Below, in pieces: positions 19,053-27,334 of a DNA stretch of 64,000 bases (its first letter is position 1; each line of letters opens with the position of its first letter). This stretch comes from Brucella daejeonensis (GTDB lineage Bacteria > Pseudomonadota > Alphaproteobacteria > Rhizobiales > Rhizobiaceae). The position numbers were made by a program, and so were the translations under genes. The DNA is taken from contig NZ_JACIJG010000005.1 of NCBI RefSeq assembly GCF_014199265.1, positions 1 through 64,000 on the forward strand, written 5' to 3'. A model generated the notes under the pieces. That model was not told the origin of the DNA. It searched no databases and saw nothing but the letters and a program-made list of their open reading frames with translations.

Positions 19053-19838
19053 TTAAAACCCTAGCATCTGACGCAATGGATTGCTCGAATCCATCAGAAG
19101 GCGCACGGCAAGCGCAAGGCTGACGACGATCAGCAAAGGCTTGATGATGCGCGAACCGATCTTCATGGCGAGGCTCGCGCCAATCTGGGCGCCGATGAAT
19201 TGCGCGACGCCCATGCAGATGCCGATTTTCCAGTTGATGACGCCGACGAGCGCAAAGGTGGCGAAGCCGCCGACATTCGATGCGCAATTGAGAAGCTTGG
19301 TGTGCGCCGTGGCCTTCAGTACACCGTAGCCAGCGAGCGCCACGAATGCCAGCATGAAGAAAGAGCCGGTTCCCGGCCCGAAAAGCCCGTCGTAAAAGCC
19401 GACCAGCGGGATCAGGGTGACGCCGAAGAGAAACGGCCCTACCCGACGCGCCCGATCGACATCGCCAAGGCTCGGCTTCAGCGCGAAATAGATTGCGATG
19501 GCAATCAGCAATATCGGCAGGGCAGCGCGCATGATGTCCACGGGCAGGACCGTTGCCAGAAGCGCGCCCAGCACCGATCCAAGCAGCGAAGCCAGCGCTT
19601 CCGGCCATTGCTGGAGGATATTCACGTGTCCTTTTCGCGCATAGGCGATGGTTGCCGATGACGAACCGAAAAGCCCTTGCAACTTGTTCGTGCCGAGCGC
19701 CTCGACGGGAGGAATCCCGGCCAGAAGCAGGGCAGGGATCGTGATCATGCCCCCGCCGCCGGCGATGGAATCGATGATGCCGGCAATGAATGCGGCAGCC
19801 GTCAGAAGCAGGGTAAGCGAATCGAAGAATTCAAACAT
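19053..19838 (-). CDS. TSUP-family (TauE/SafE) membrane transporter
   Basis: A 261-residue inner-membrane protein with about eight hydrophobic segments and the family's repeated glycine-rich motifs: AAFIAGIIDSIAGGGGMITIPALLL near the N-terminus (quoted in part below 20 residues as IIDSIAGGGGMITIP) and YDGLFGPGTGSFFM in the second half. TSUP proteins export sulfite, sulfonates or related anions. The substrate here is unknown. It lies in the cob region but on the opposite strand, so a role in cobalamin metabolism is not implied. Confidence 0.85.
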   Translation of the reverse strand: MFEFFDSLTLLLTAAAFIAGIIDSIAGGGGMITIPALLLAGIPPVEALGTNKLQGLFGSSSATIAYARKGHVNILQQWPEALASLLGSVLGALLATVLPVDIMRAALPILLIAIAIYFALKPSLGDVDRARRVGPFLFGVTLIPLVGFYDGLFGPGTGSFFMLAFVALAGYGVLKATAHTKLLNCASNVGGFATFALVGVINWKIGICMGVAQFIGAQIGASLAMKIGSRIIKPLLIVVSLALAVRLLMDSSNPLRQMLGF

Positions 19839-20065
19839 AAGGGGGAACCCAAGGGTGAGGTTGGCGCAACATAGAGCAGCGATGCCGGGAGCGCCAGTGG
19901 CCTGTTGAGGTAAGTGCTACTCAAGCTCCGGCGGTCGAAATTCACCATTTTCGCTACGGCCTGCCGCTTTTCGATCAAGACAGGGGGCGCTTTTGTCGGT
20001 CGAGATTGTTTTCCTGTTTGTCCAACGTTATTCATACAGGCAGATCGACTGGTTTGAGGGGTTCG

Positions 20066-20500
20066 ATGAACGAGAGCATCTTTGAGCGGATTACTGCATT
20101 TCTGAGCAGGAAAAGTGCTGTGCAGCGTGTGGCCGACGATCCGGCGCTGGCATCGGAACTGCTTTTGCTGTTGCACGTCGTATTTGCCGATGGCGATCAG
20201 CATCCGGCTGAAATAGCAGCGTTCAAGGAAATAGCTGAGAAAAGCTTCGGCATTTCGCCGGAAGAGCTTCCCGAGGTGGCGGAATATCTCAAGGATTTCG
20301 CCTATGAGACGACGACCATGCAGGCGGCCAACATGCTGGCCGAAATGGCGCCGGAACGTCGCTTTGCGCTGCTTGGCGAACTGGTGAAAATCGCCTGTTC
20401 CGACCATCGGCTCGATCGTTCGGAAGCCGAGATGATCCAGCGTATCGCCGATACGCTCGGCGTCAAGCCGGAGGAACTGCACAAAGCGCGCCAGTCCTAG
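20066..20500 (+). CDS. TerB-like (tellurite-resistance fold) protein
   Basis: A 144-residue all-alpha protein. LLLLHVVFADGDQHPAEI and LVKIACSDHRLDRSEAEM are the two repeated acidic helix-loop motifs (D-G-D and D-x-R-L-D) of TerB-like cytosolic proteins, which bind metal in the structures known. The frame is open from 20006, but the ATG at 20066 starts the recognisable domain. It ends four bases before the GTG of cobE, so it may be co-transcribed with cobE-cobM. Whether it serves cobalt handling or is only a passenger is not decidable. Confidence 0.75.
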   Translation: MNESIFERITAFLSRKSAVQRVADDPALASELLLLLHVVFADGDQHPAEIAAFKEIAEKSFGISPEELPEVAEYLKDFAYETTTMQAANMLAEMAPERRFALLGELVKIACSDHRLDRSEAEMIQRIADTLGVKPEELHKARQS

Positions 20501-20504
20501 GGCC

Positions 20505-20924
20505 GTGGTTTTGGGCCATTACAGGACAGCACTTGGGATGGGCAGTTCGTCGGGGGTAACATTCGATGAACTTCGGGCGCTTGCCGCGCGGGTATTGTCG
20601 CAGGGAGCCTGTCGGAAACCAGATGCGATTGCAACGCTTGCAGCGAGGCGGGATTTCGTATGGGAGGAACTTGCAGCACATTACGGCTGCGCGCTTCTTT
20701 ATTTTGAAGCGGCGCGACTTGAGCAAGAAACGGCCCGCCTGAAAAACCCATCCGAAGTCGTTTTCCGGTCTGTCGGATGCCACGGCGTAGCGGAAGCCGC
20801 TGCGCTGGCGGCCATAGGCGCGGATGGTTATCTGCTGGTCGAGAAAACAGCGTCGGCCCGTGCAACGGCTGCTCTGGCCCATGCGGGAGAACCACATCCG
20901 GCGCTTACGAAGGAAACGCCATGA
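20505..20924 (+). CDS. cobE: CobE (CbiG C-terminal-domain protein)
   Basis: A 139-residue protein of the CobE/CbiG_C fold, required for cobalamin synthesis in aerobic producers although its exact step is unclear. The strand TALGMGSSSGVTFDEL corresponds to the conserved glycine-rich start of the domain, and VAEAAALAAIGADGYLLVEK is the second landmark. Because the first strand begins before the ATG at 20538, the GTG at 20505 is the likely start. It overlaps cobM by four bases (ATGA). CobJ in this window carries its own apparent CbiG-like fusion, so the domain seems to be present twice. Confidence 0.82.
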   Translation: MVLGHYRTALGMGSSSGVTFDELRALAARVLSQGACRKPDAIATLAARRDFVWEELAAHYGCALLYFEAARLEQETARLKNPSEVVFRSVGCHGVAEAAALAAIGADGYLLVEKTASARATAALAHAGEPHPALTKETP

Positions 20925-21685
20925 CCGTTCATTTTATCGGCGCCGGTCCCGGCGCGGCAGACCTGATTACCGTGCGTGGCCTGCGCCTGATCGAACGATG
21001 CCCCGTTTGCATCTATGCAGGCTCCCTGGTGCCGAAGGAAGTTGTCGCGGGCGCGCCGAAAGAGGCGCATCTGGTGGACAGTTCGGCGCTGACCCTCGAT
21101 GAAATCATCGCAGAAATGGAGGCGGCACACGCACAAGGGCTGGATGTGGCGCGGGTCCATTCCGGTGATCCTTCCATCTATGGCGCCATGGCCGAACAGA
21201 TGCGGCGGCTGGACGGGCTTGGCATTCCCTATGATGTGACGCCGGGCGTACCGGCTTTTGCGGCCGCCGCCGCCGCCATGAAGCAGGAACTGACGATACC
21301 TGGGGTCAACCAGTCGATCATCCTCACGCGGACGTCGATGAAATCCTCGGCCATGCCGGAAGGCGAGAACCTCGCGATATTTGGACGGTCGGGCGCGACG
21401 CTGGTCATACATCTGTCCATTCGCAACCTCGCCAACATCGAGGCTGAGCTTATCCCGCTTTACGGGGCCGATTGCCCGGTGGTGGTGGCCTATCGCATCG
21501 GGTGGCCGGACGAACAAATCCTTCGCGGCACATTGTCGGACATTGCGGCGAAGGTCGAAGTGGCGGACCTCAAGCGCACCGCGATGATTTTTGTCGGGCG
21601 CGGGCTCGATCCGAAGAATTTTCGCGATTCAGCTCTCTATCATGAGGCGCACAGCCATGCGGCGCGCTCAAAAACAGAGGGTTGA
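20921..21685 (+). CDS. cobM: precorrin-4 C11-methyltransferase
   Basis: A 254-residue SAM-dependent tetrapyrrole methylase giving precorrin-5. Conserved family blocks: VHFIGAGPGAADLITVRG at the N-terminus, the SAM-binding VARVHSGDPSIYGAMAEQ, and YDVTPGVPAFAAAAAAM. The start ATG overlaps the cobE stop, which fixes it although the frame is open further upstream. Its 3' end overlaps the 3' end of convergent cobK by 18 bp. Confidence 0.95.
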   Translation: MTVHFIGAGPGAADLITVRGLRLIERCPVCIYAGSLVPKEVVAGAPKEAHLVDSSALTLDEIIAEMEAAHAQGLDVARVHSGDPSIYGAMAEQMRRLDGLGIPYDVTPGVPAFAAAAAAMKQELTIPGVNQSIILTRTSMKSSAMPEGENLAIFGRSGATLVIHLSIRNLANIEAELIPLYGADCPVVVAYRIGWPDEQILRGTLSDIAAKVEVADLKRTAMIFVGRGLDPKNFRDSALYHEAHSHAARSKTEG

Positions 21686-22414
21686 GCGCGCAAATTCCAT
21701 CGCTTCTTCAACCGTCGCGACGACAGTTTCTGCCAGGACAGGCGGGCGGGCGATCATCAGGACCGGGATGAAGAGGTCGCGTGCGGCCTCGATTTTCCCG
21801 TAGGATATGCTGCCGCCGGAGTTGCGGCAGACGATCAGTCCGATCTTTCTGTCCGCGAGAAACCGCTTCTCCAATTCACGACTTTCCGGCCTTGCCAGAA
21901 CGATTTCGCAATGCGCTGGAAGCGTCACTTCGGGCGGATCGATCATGCGAAGGGTGAAATGGGCGTCCGCGCATTCGGCAAATGGAGCGATATGCTGGCG
22001 ACCGAGAGCGAGAAAGACACGTTCGCCCCTCGGGATCATGGCGGCGGCCTCGGTTTCATTTGCGACGTCGATCCAGTGATCGCCGGGCTGCCGTTGCCAG
22101 GCCGGTCGTTCGAGACGAAGCAGCGGGATGTCCGCGACCTTCGCTGCCTCGATGGCGTTCCGTGAAATACGGGTTGCATAAGGATGCGTCGCGTCGATGA
22201 TCAGGCCGAACTGACCGGCGGTCAGACAGGCCGACAACCCCTCCACGCCGCCAAAGCCGCCAACCCGCACCGAACCGGCGACGGGAGCCGGATTTGCCGT
22301 GCGTCCCGCAAGCGATGTAACCACATCGACGGAGCGGGCTTGCAGTGCGGCGGCAAGTCTCGACGCTTCCGCCGTGCCGCCGAGGATAAGTACCCTGGGG
22401 TCAGACGCGGGCAA
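21668..22414 (-). CDS. cobK: precorrin-6A reductase
   Basis: A 248-residue NADPH-dependent reductase converting precorrin-6A to precorrin-6B. The N-terminus has RVLILGGTAEASRLAAAL, the middle has LIIDATHPYATRISRNA and the C-terminal half has IGLIVCRNSGGSISYGKIEA, which mark the CobK/CbiJ family. It overlaps the preceding cbiD by 14 bp on the same strand, and converges on cobM with overlapping ends. Confidence 0.94.
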   Translation of the reverse strand: MPASDPRVLILGGTAEASRLAAALQARSVDVVTSLAGRTANPAPVAGSVRVGGFGGVEGLSACLTAGQFGLIIDATHPYATRISRNAIEAAKVADIPLLRLERPAWQRQPGDHWIDVANETEAAAMIPRGERVFLALGRQHIAPFAECADAHFTLRMIDPPEVTLPAHCEIVLARPESRELEKRFLADRKIGLIVCRNSGGSISYGKIEAARDLFIPVLMIARPPVLAETVVATVEEAMEFARSTLCF

Positions 22415-23507
22415 GGATGTTTCCCTTGCGGTCTGTCACGATGATTTCCACCGCAACGGGTGCGCCGCGCAGCGTTTCGAGGGCCGTTTCGCGTGCCTTG
22501 AGCGCAATCGGCGTTGCCATGTCGATGCCGATTGCCTGAGTCATTTCAAGGATTTCCAGCGCTGTGTTCGCAAGGAGAATCCGGTTCTTCATATCTTCCG
22601 GCGCACCGGCCTTTCGGGCGACGGTCCATAGGAAGTTTTTATCCACCTGTGAGCGGGAGGAGTGAAGATCGAGCGCGCCCTGAGCGAGCTTGGTCAGCTT
22701 GGCGAAGCCGCCGGCAATGGTGAGCTTGTCGATGGGATGTTCGCGCAGATATTTGAGTACGCCTCCGGCGAAGTCGCCCATGTCGAGAATGGCGAAGTCG
22801 GGCAGGTTGTAGAGCGCCTGTGCGGCGTCTTCCGAGGTCGAGCCGGTCGCGCCGAGCACATGATTTTGCCCGGCGGCGCGCGCAACGTCGATGCCGCGAT
22901 GGATCGAATGAATCCAGGCCGAGCAGGAGAAGGGGTGCACCACGCCCGTGGTGCCGAGAATGGAAATGCCGCCGACGATACCGAGGCGCGGATTCCATGT
23001 CTTCATGGCGATTTCCTCGCCGCCGGGTACGGATATGGTGATGACCAGATCGGCGGGGAGGCCGTATTCGGCGCATATCTGTTCGCAGATTTCCGTCATC
23101 ATGCGGCGCGGAACCGGATTGATCGCGGCTTCGCCGGGCGGAATCTGAAGTCCCGGCCGGGTGACGGTGCCCACGCCTTCGCCCGCCCGAAACTGAATGC
23201 CGGTGCCGGGTGGAGCAGGAAAAACCGTCGAGATGATTGTCGCGCCGTGAGTGACGTCGGGGTCGTCGCCCGCGTCCTTCACGATGCCCGCCATGGCATA
23301 GCCTTCGCCAAGCCCTTCATAGGCGAGCTGAAAATAGGGCACTTCACCCTTTGGCAGGATGATGCCGACAGGATCGGGAAACTCGCCGGTGATAAGCGCT
23401 GTCAGCGCTGCCTTGGTGGCGGCCGTGGCGCAGGCGCCAGTGGTCCAGCCACGCCGGAGTTCGGCTTTTTCCTGACTTTTATTCATGGGGGCGGTTTCGT
23501 CATTCAT
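22401..23507 (-). CDS. cbiD: cobalt-precorrin-5B C1-methyltransferase (CbiD)
   Basis: A 368-residue protein with the CbiD signature RRGWTTGACATAATKAAL at the N-terminus and the NPVPRRMM, GGISILGTTGVVHPFSCSAW and GGFAKLTKLAQGALDLHSSRS blocks. In the anaerobic route CbiD methylates C1 after acetaldehyde loss. In this oxygen-dependent cluster it would fill the step normally done by CobF, which is absent here. It is co-transcribed with cobK. Its 5' side faces the 163-bp tandem repeat array, whose first copy begins about 33 bp upstream of the start codon. Confidence 0.94.
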   Translation of the reverse strand: MNDETAPMNKSQEKAELRRGWTTGACATAATKAALTALITGEFPDPVGIILPKGEVPYFQLAYEGLGEGYAMAGIVKDAGDDPDVTHGATIISTVFPAPPGTGIQFRAGEGVGTVTRPGLQIPPGEAAINPVPRRMMTEICEQICAEYGLPADLVITISVPGGEEIAMKTWNPRLGIVGGISILGTTGVVHPFSCSAWIHSIHRGIDVARAAGQNHVLGATGSTSEDAAQALYNLPDFAILDMGDFAGGVLKYLREHPIDKLTIAGGFAKLTKLAQGALDLHSSRSQVDKNFLWTVARKAGAPEDMKNRILLANTALEILEMTQAIGIDMATPIALKARETALETLRGAPVAVEIIVTDRKGNILARV

Positions 23508-23540
23508 GGACGCCTTATAATGTATCTGATAGCTGTGCCG

Positions 23541-24033
23541 CTAGTGGTCTGATTCCGACATTTGCATTCCTCGGATACAGGCGTTGAGCAAATGTCGGAA
23601 TCGAAAAGACCACTAGTCACTTTATGTATCTAGTGGATTTTTCGAATTTGACGTTTGAAACAGCATCTCATTCAGTCGGGATCCAAACGTCAAATTCAAT
23701 CCACTAGTGGTCTGATTCCGACATTTGCATTCCTCGGATACAGGCGTTGAGCAAATGTCGGAATCGAAAAGACCACTAGTCACTTTATGTATCTAGTGGA
23801 TTTTTCGAATTTGACGTTTGAAACAGCATCTCATTCAGTCGGGATCCAAACGTCAAATTCAATCCACTAGTGGTCTGATTCCGACATTTGCATTCCTCGG
23901 ATACAGGCGTTGAGCAAATGTCGGAATCGAAAAGACCACTAGTCACTTTATGTATCTAGTGGATTTTTCGAATTTGACGTTTGAAACAGCATCTCATTCA
24001 GTCGGGATTCAAACGTCAAATTCAATCCACTAG
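23541..24033. repeat. three tandem 163-bp repeats, each with two imperfect hairpins
   Basis: Units start at 23541, 23704 and 23867, each at a CTAGTGG, and the array closes with a final CTAG at 24030-24033. The copies appear identical except for one C-to-T at 24009. Each unit holds hairpin 1 (arms 23541-23565 and 23588-23616, CTAGTGGTCT..GATTCCGACATTTGC) and hairpin 2 (arms 23630-23657 and 23684-23707, CTAGTGGATT..GAATTTGACGTTTG). In both, one arm has four extra bases (a TTTC-like insertion). The array occupies most of the space between divergent cbiD and cobA. No open frame is credible inside it. Confidence 0.93.
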
Positions 24034-24131
24034 AGCGGTTCCCTCACAAATGGAATCGCTGGCTCTGGCCCTTTGTTTCGTCGCATTGTCCAATTGCTGG
24101 AAATGCCCTGGAGTAAATTTGGTTGACGGGA

Positions 24132-25013
24132 ATGAGCAAGGCTGAAGACGCTGCCGCGTGCGTGATCGCGAAAAGCAGGGTGGTTTTGCCCGCGATGGAA
24201 CCCGGCCATGTCTGGCTTGTCGGCGCGGGCCCCGGCGATCCCGGTCTTCTGACCCTTCACGCCGTCAATGCTCTCCAGCAGGCGGATGTCATCGTTTATG
24301 ACGCGCTGGTGGATGATGCCTGCCTTTCGCTCAGGAATGCCGACGCCGTTCTGGAATATGCGGGCAAGCGCGGCGGCAAGCCCTCGGCGAAACAGCGCGA
24401 TATTTCTCTCCGGCTGGTCGAACTCGCGAAACAGGGCAGGAAGGTCCTGCGGCTCAAGGGTGGAGATCCTTTTGTTTTCGGACGCGGAGCCGAGGAGGCG
24501 CTGACGCTTGTCGAACACGGTGTTCCATTCCGTATCGTGCCGGGCGTTACCGCCGGAATTGGCGGGCTTGCCTATGCGGGCATTGCCGCAACCCATCGCG
24601 ATATCAACCAGTCGGTGACATTCCTGACGGGCCACGATGCGAGCGGATCGATGCCGGATGGCATCGACTGGGCCGGGATTGCGAGATCGTCGCCGGTCAT
24701 CGTCATGTATATGGCAATGAAACATATCGATCTTATTGCTGCGCGACTGATCGAGGCCGGGCGTGCGCCGGACGAACCGGTCGCATTCGTTTGCAACGCG
24801 AGCCTGCCGAACCAGACGGTTCTCGAAACGACCCTGTCGCGGGCCGCTTCCGATGTTGCGGCAGCAGGTCTCAATCCGCCGGCAATCGTTGTCGTCGGTG
24901 AAGTGGTTCGCCTGCGTGCGGGGCTGGACTGGATGGGAGCGATGGCGGGGAAAATTCTGACGAGCAACCCGCTGGGCCGACGTATCAATGACACGGGAGT
25001 GCAGAAGGCATGA
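24132..25013 (+). CDS. cobA: uroporphyrinogen-III C-methyltransferase
   Basis: A 293-residue SAM-dependent enzyme methylating uroporphyrinogen III at C2 and C7 to precorrin-2, the entry to the corrin and siroheme branches. VWLVGAGPGDPGLLTLHA, VLRLKGGDPFVFGRGAEE and PVIVMYMAMKH are the standard blocks. No CysG-type dehydrogenase/ferrochelatase extension is present. The frame is open to a TTG at 24123; the ATG at 24132 is preferred. It starts about 100 bp after the tandem repeat array and overlaps cobB by four bases (ATGA). Confidence 0.95.
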   Translation: MSKAEDAAACVIAKSRVVLPAMEPGHVWLVGAGPGDPGLLTLHAVNALQQADVIVYDALVDDACLSLRNADAVLEYAGKRGGKPSAKQRDISLRLVELAKQGRKVLRLKGGDPFVFGRGAEEALTLVEHGVPFRIVPGVTAGIGGLAYAGIAATHRDINQSVTFLTGHDASGSMPDGIDWAGIARSSPVIVMYMAMKHIDLIAARLIEAGRAPDEPVAFVCNASLPNQTVLETTLSRAASDVAAAGLNPPAIVVVGEVVRLRAGLDWMGAMAGKILTSNPLGRRINDTGVQKA

Positions 25014-26320
25014 AGGGTTTGATGATTACGGCGCCGGCTTCTGGCTCCGGCAAAACCACGGTGACGCTTGGCCTGTTGCGGGCCTTGAAGCGCAAAGGCA
25101 CCGCGCTTGCGCCGGTAAAGGTAGGCCCGGACTATATCGACCCTGCCTATCACAAGGTCGCAAGCGGTGCGGATTGCTTCAATCTCGATCCATGGGCGAT
25201 GCGCCCCGAACTGATCAGCGCTCTTTCCTCCCGCATGACCGAAAGCGGGGCAAAACTGTTGCTCGCCGAAGGCATGATGGGTTTTTTCGACGGGGCGATG
25301 GATGGAAGCGGGTCTTCAGCCGATCTGGCGCGTCTTCTCGACCTTCCGGCCGTCCTCGTGGTGGATTGCGCAAAGCAGTCACACTCCATCGCCGCGCTGG
25401 TCTGGGGTTTCAGCCAGTTTCGCAAGAATGTGCTCATCGCCGGTGTCATCCTCAATCGTGTCGGCAGTGCCCGGCATGAGGCCATGCTGCGCGATGCGCT
25501 CGCGCCGCTCCGCATCCCCGTTCTGGGCGCCCTGCCGCGCGATGCCGCTCTTTCGTTGCCTGAAAGGCATCTGGGGCTGGTGCAGGCGGGGGAGCATCCC
25601 GATCTCGAAGCGTTTCTGGATCATGCCGCCGATGTCATCACATCGCATGTGGATCTGGACGCGCTAGAAAACATCTGGTCGCGACCGGAACGCTACGATG
25701 CGATGGCCAATGTCCCGCGCCTCAAGCCGCTCGGCAACCGCATCGCAATCGCCCGCGACGACGCTTTCGCTTTCGCTTACGCGCATTTGTTCGAAGGCTG
25801 GCGCAGGCGGGGAGCCGAACTCTCGTTTTTCTCGCCGCTTGCCGATGAAGTTCCGAATGCGGATGCCGATGCGATCTACCTGCCCGGCGGTTATCCTGAG
25901 CTTCATGCCGCACGGCTGTCGCAGGCGTCGCAATTCCGGGCTGGAATCAGGGAAGCCGCCGAGCGTGGCGTGACGATCTACGGCGAGTGCGGCGGCTATA
26001 TGGTGCTGGGTGAAGCGCTGGAAGATGGCGATGGCGTCGCTCACTCGATGGTGGGCCTGCTGCCGCTCGAAACGAGCTTCGCGAAAAGGAAACTGCATCT
26101 GGGTTATCGCACGCTGGAGCCACTTGACGGATCGCCCTGGGATACGCCGTTGAAAGCGCACGAATTCCATTATGCGAGCGTTGTCCGGGAGGGTGAGGCA
26201 GACCGTCTGTTCCGCGTCCGTGATGCGCTGGGCGAGGACATGGGAGAGGCCGGCCTGCGTGTCGGCTCCGTCTCCGGCTCGTTCATGCATGTGATCGATT
26301 TTTGCGGAGAGAAAGCTTGA
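25010..26320 (+). CDS. cobB: hydrogenobyrinic acid a,c-diamide synthase
   Basis: A 436-residue glutamine-dependent amidotransferase acting on side chains a and c. The N-terminal P-loop TAPASGSGKTTVTLGLLRAL and the PVKVGPDYIDPAYHKVASG block are followed by the glutaminase-like domain with YGECGGYMVLGEALEDGDG (nucleophile Cys) and KAHEFHYA near the C-terminus. Length is standard. It sits in the coupled series cobA-cobB-cobC, overlapping both neighbours. Confidence 0.95.
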   Translation: MKGLMITAPASGSGKTTVTLGLLRALKRKGTALAPVKVGPDYIDPAYHKVASGADCFNLDPWAMRPELISALSSRMTESGAKLLLAEGMMGFFDGAMDGSGSSADLARLLDLPAVLVVDCAKQSHSIAALVWGFSQFRKNVLIAGVILNRVGSARHEAMLRDALAPLRIPVLGALPRDAALSLPERHLGLVQAGEHPDLEAFLDHAADVITSHVDLDALENIWSRPERYDAMANVPRLKPLGNRIAIARDDAFAFAYAHLFEGWRRRGAELSFFSPLADEVPNADADAIYLPGGYPELHAARLSQASQFRAGIREAAERGVTIYGECGGYMVLGEALEDGDGVAHSMVGLLPLETSFAKRKLHLGYRTLEPLDGSPWDTPLKAHEFHYASVVREGEADRLFRVRDALGEDMGEAGLRVGSVSGSFMHVIDFCGEKA

Positions 26321-27312
26321 TCTCGATAATCGAGCATGGCGGGGCGCTCGACGGCGCTGTCGCGCGCTTCGGCGGCACGCCGCAGGATTGGCTCGACCTT
26401 TCGACGGGGATCAACCCGGAGCATTTTCCGTTACCCGAATTTACGCCGGAAATCTGGAACCGACTGCCGGACGAGGGATTGTTGCGGGAAACCCTGCATC
26501 TCGCGCGTGCCTATTACGGAACGGGCGAGGGCACTCCGATCGTGGCCGCTCCCGGCACGCAAGCGCTGATTCAGCTCGTTCCGACACTGGGGCCCCCCTC
26601 GACGGTCGCAATCGTCGGGCCGACCTATCAGGAACACGCCGCGTCTTTTTCCGCTGCGGGCTGGCAGGTTGTGCAATGTGCGGCACTGGACGAGATTCCC
26701 GATAATGCGGTTGCGGCGGTCATCGTCAATCCGAACAATCCGGACGGGCGAACGACGCCCCGACAGGAGCTTTTGCGTCTTGCGCGGGAACTTGGCGCAC
26801 GCGGCGGTTTTGTCGTGGTGGATGAGGCTTTTGCCGATGCCCAGCCGAACACCAGCGTGGCAAGCGATGCTGCGGATGCGCCGATGATCGTGCTGAAATC
26901 CTTCGGCAAGTTTTTCGGTCTTGCAGGCATACGTCTTGGTTTTGCGATCTCGAATGCCGGCATCGTCGAGACTATAAGGCGGCGTCTCGGTCCCTGGGCG
27001 GTGCCGGGACCAGCCCTTGCCATAGCCTGCCATGCCTTCGCCAATGGCAAGGCGCTGAAAGATTTCCGGGCGCGCATCAGCCAGCGACGTCTCGATCTAA
27101 CGGCGGTTCTGGAGCGCTGCGGACTGAAAGAGACAGGCGGCACGGCGCTGTTTTCGCTGGTCGACCATGCGGACGCGCATCGGCTTTATACAACTTTGTG
27201 CGAGCGGCATATTCTGGTCCGGAAGTTCGACTATGCTCCGCGCTGGTTGCGCATCGGTCTGGCTTTGGATGCAACGGCGCTTGCCCGGCTGGAGCTGGCC
27301 CTGAAAAACTGA
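26317..27312 (+). CDS. cobC: CobC, PLP-dependent threonine-phosphate decarboxylase-like protein
   Basis: About 331 residues of the aminotransferase class I fold. Motifs are LDLSTGINPEHFPLP near the start, VNPNNPDGRTTPR, VVVDEAFAD and the PLP-lysine segment KSFGKFFGLAGIRLGFA. It contributes to the (R)-1-amino-2-propanol arm of the nucleotide loop. I place the start at the TTG at 26317, overlapping the cobB TGA (TTGA) with GGAGA eight bases upstream; an upstream TTG at 26302 is less likely. The use of TTG at a coupled junction is notable. Confidence 0.92.
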   Translation: MISIIEHGGALDGAVARFGGTPQDWLDLSTGINPEHFPLPEFTPEIWNRLPDEGLLRETLHLARAYYGTGEGTPIVAAPGTQALIQLVPTLGPPSTVAIVGPTYQEHAASFSAAGWQVVQCAALDEIPDNAVAAVIVNPNNPDGRTTPRQELLRLARELGARGGFVVVDEAFADAQPNTSVASDAADAPMIVLKSFGKFFGLAGIRLGFAISNAGIVETIRRRLGPWAVPGPALAIACHAFANGKALKDFRARISQRRLDLTAVLERCGLKETGGTALFSLVDHADAHRLYTTLCERHILVRKFDYAPRWLRIGLALDATALARLELALKN

Positions 27313-27334
27313 TTCAGAATATTTGGCCAAGTCT

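Noticed and set aside
23541-24033. CRISPR array
   Set aside because: Three 163-bp direct repeats without spacers and with large internal palindromes; no cas genes in the window.
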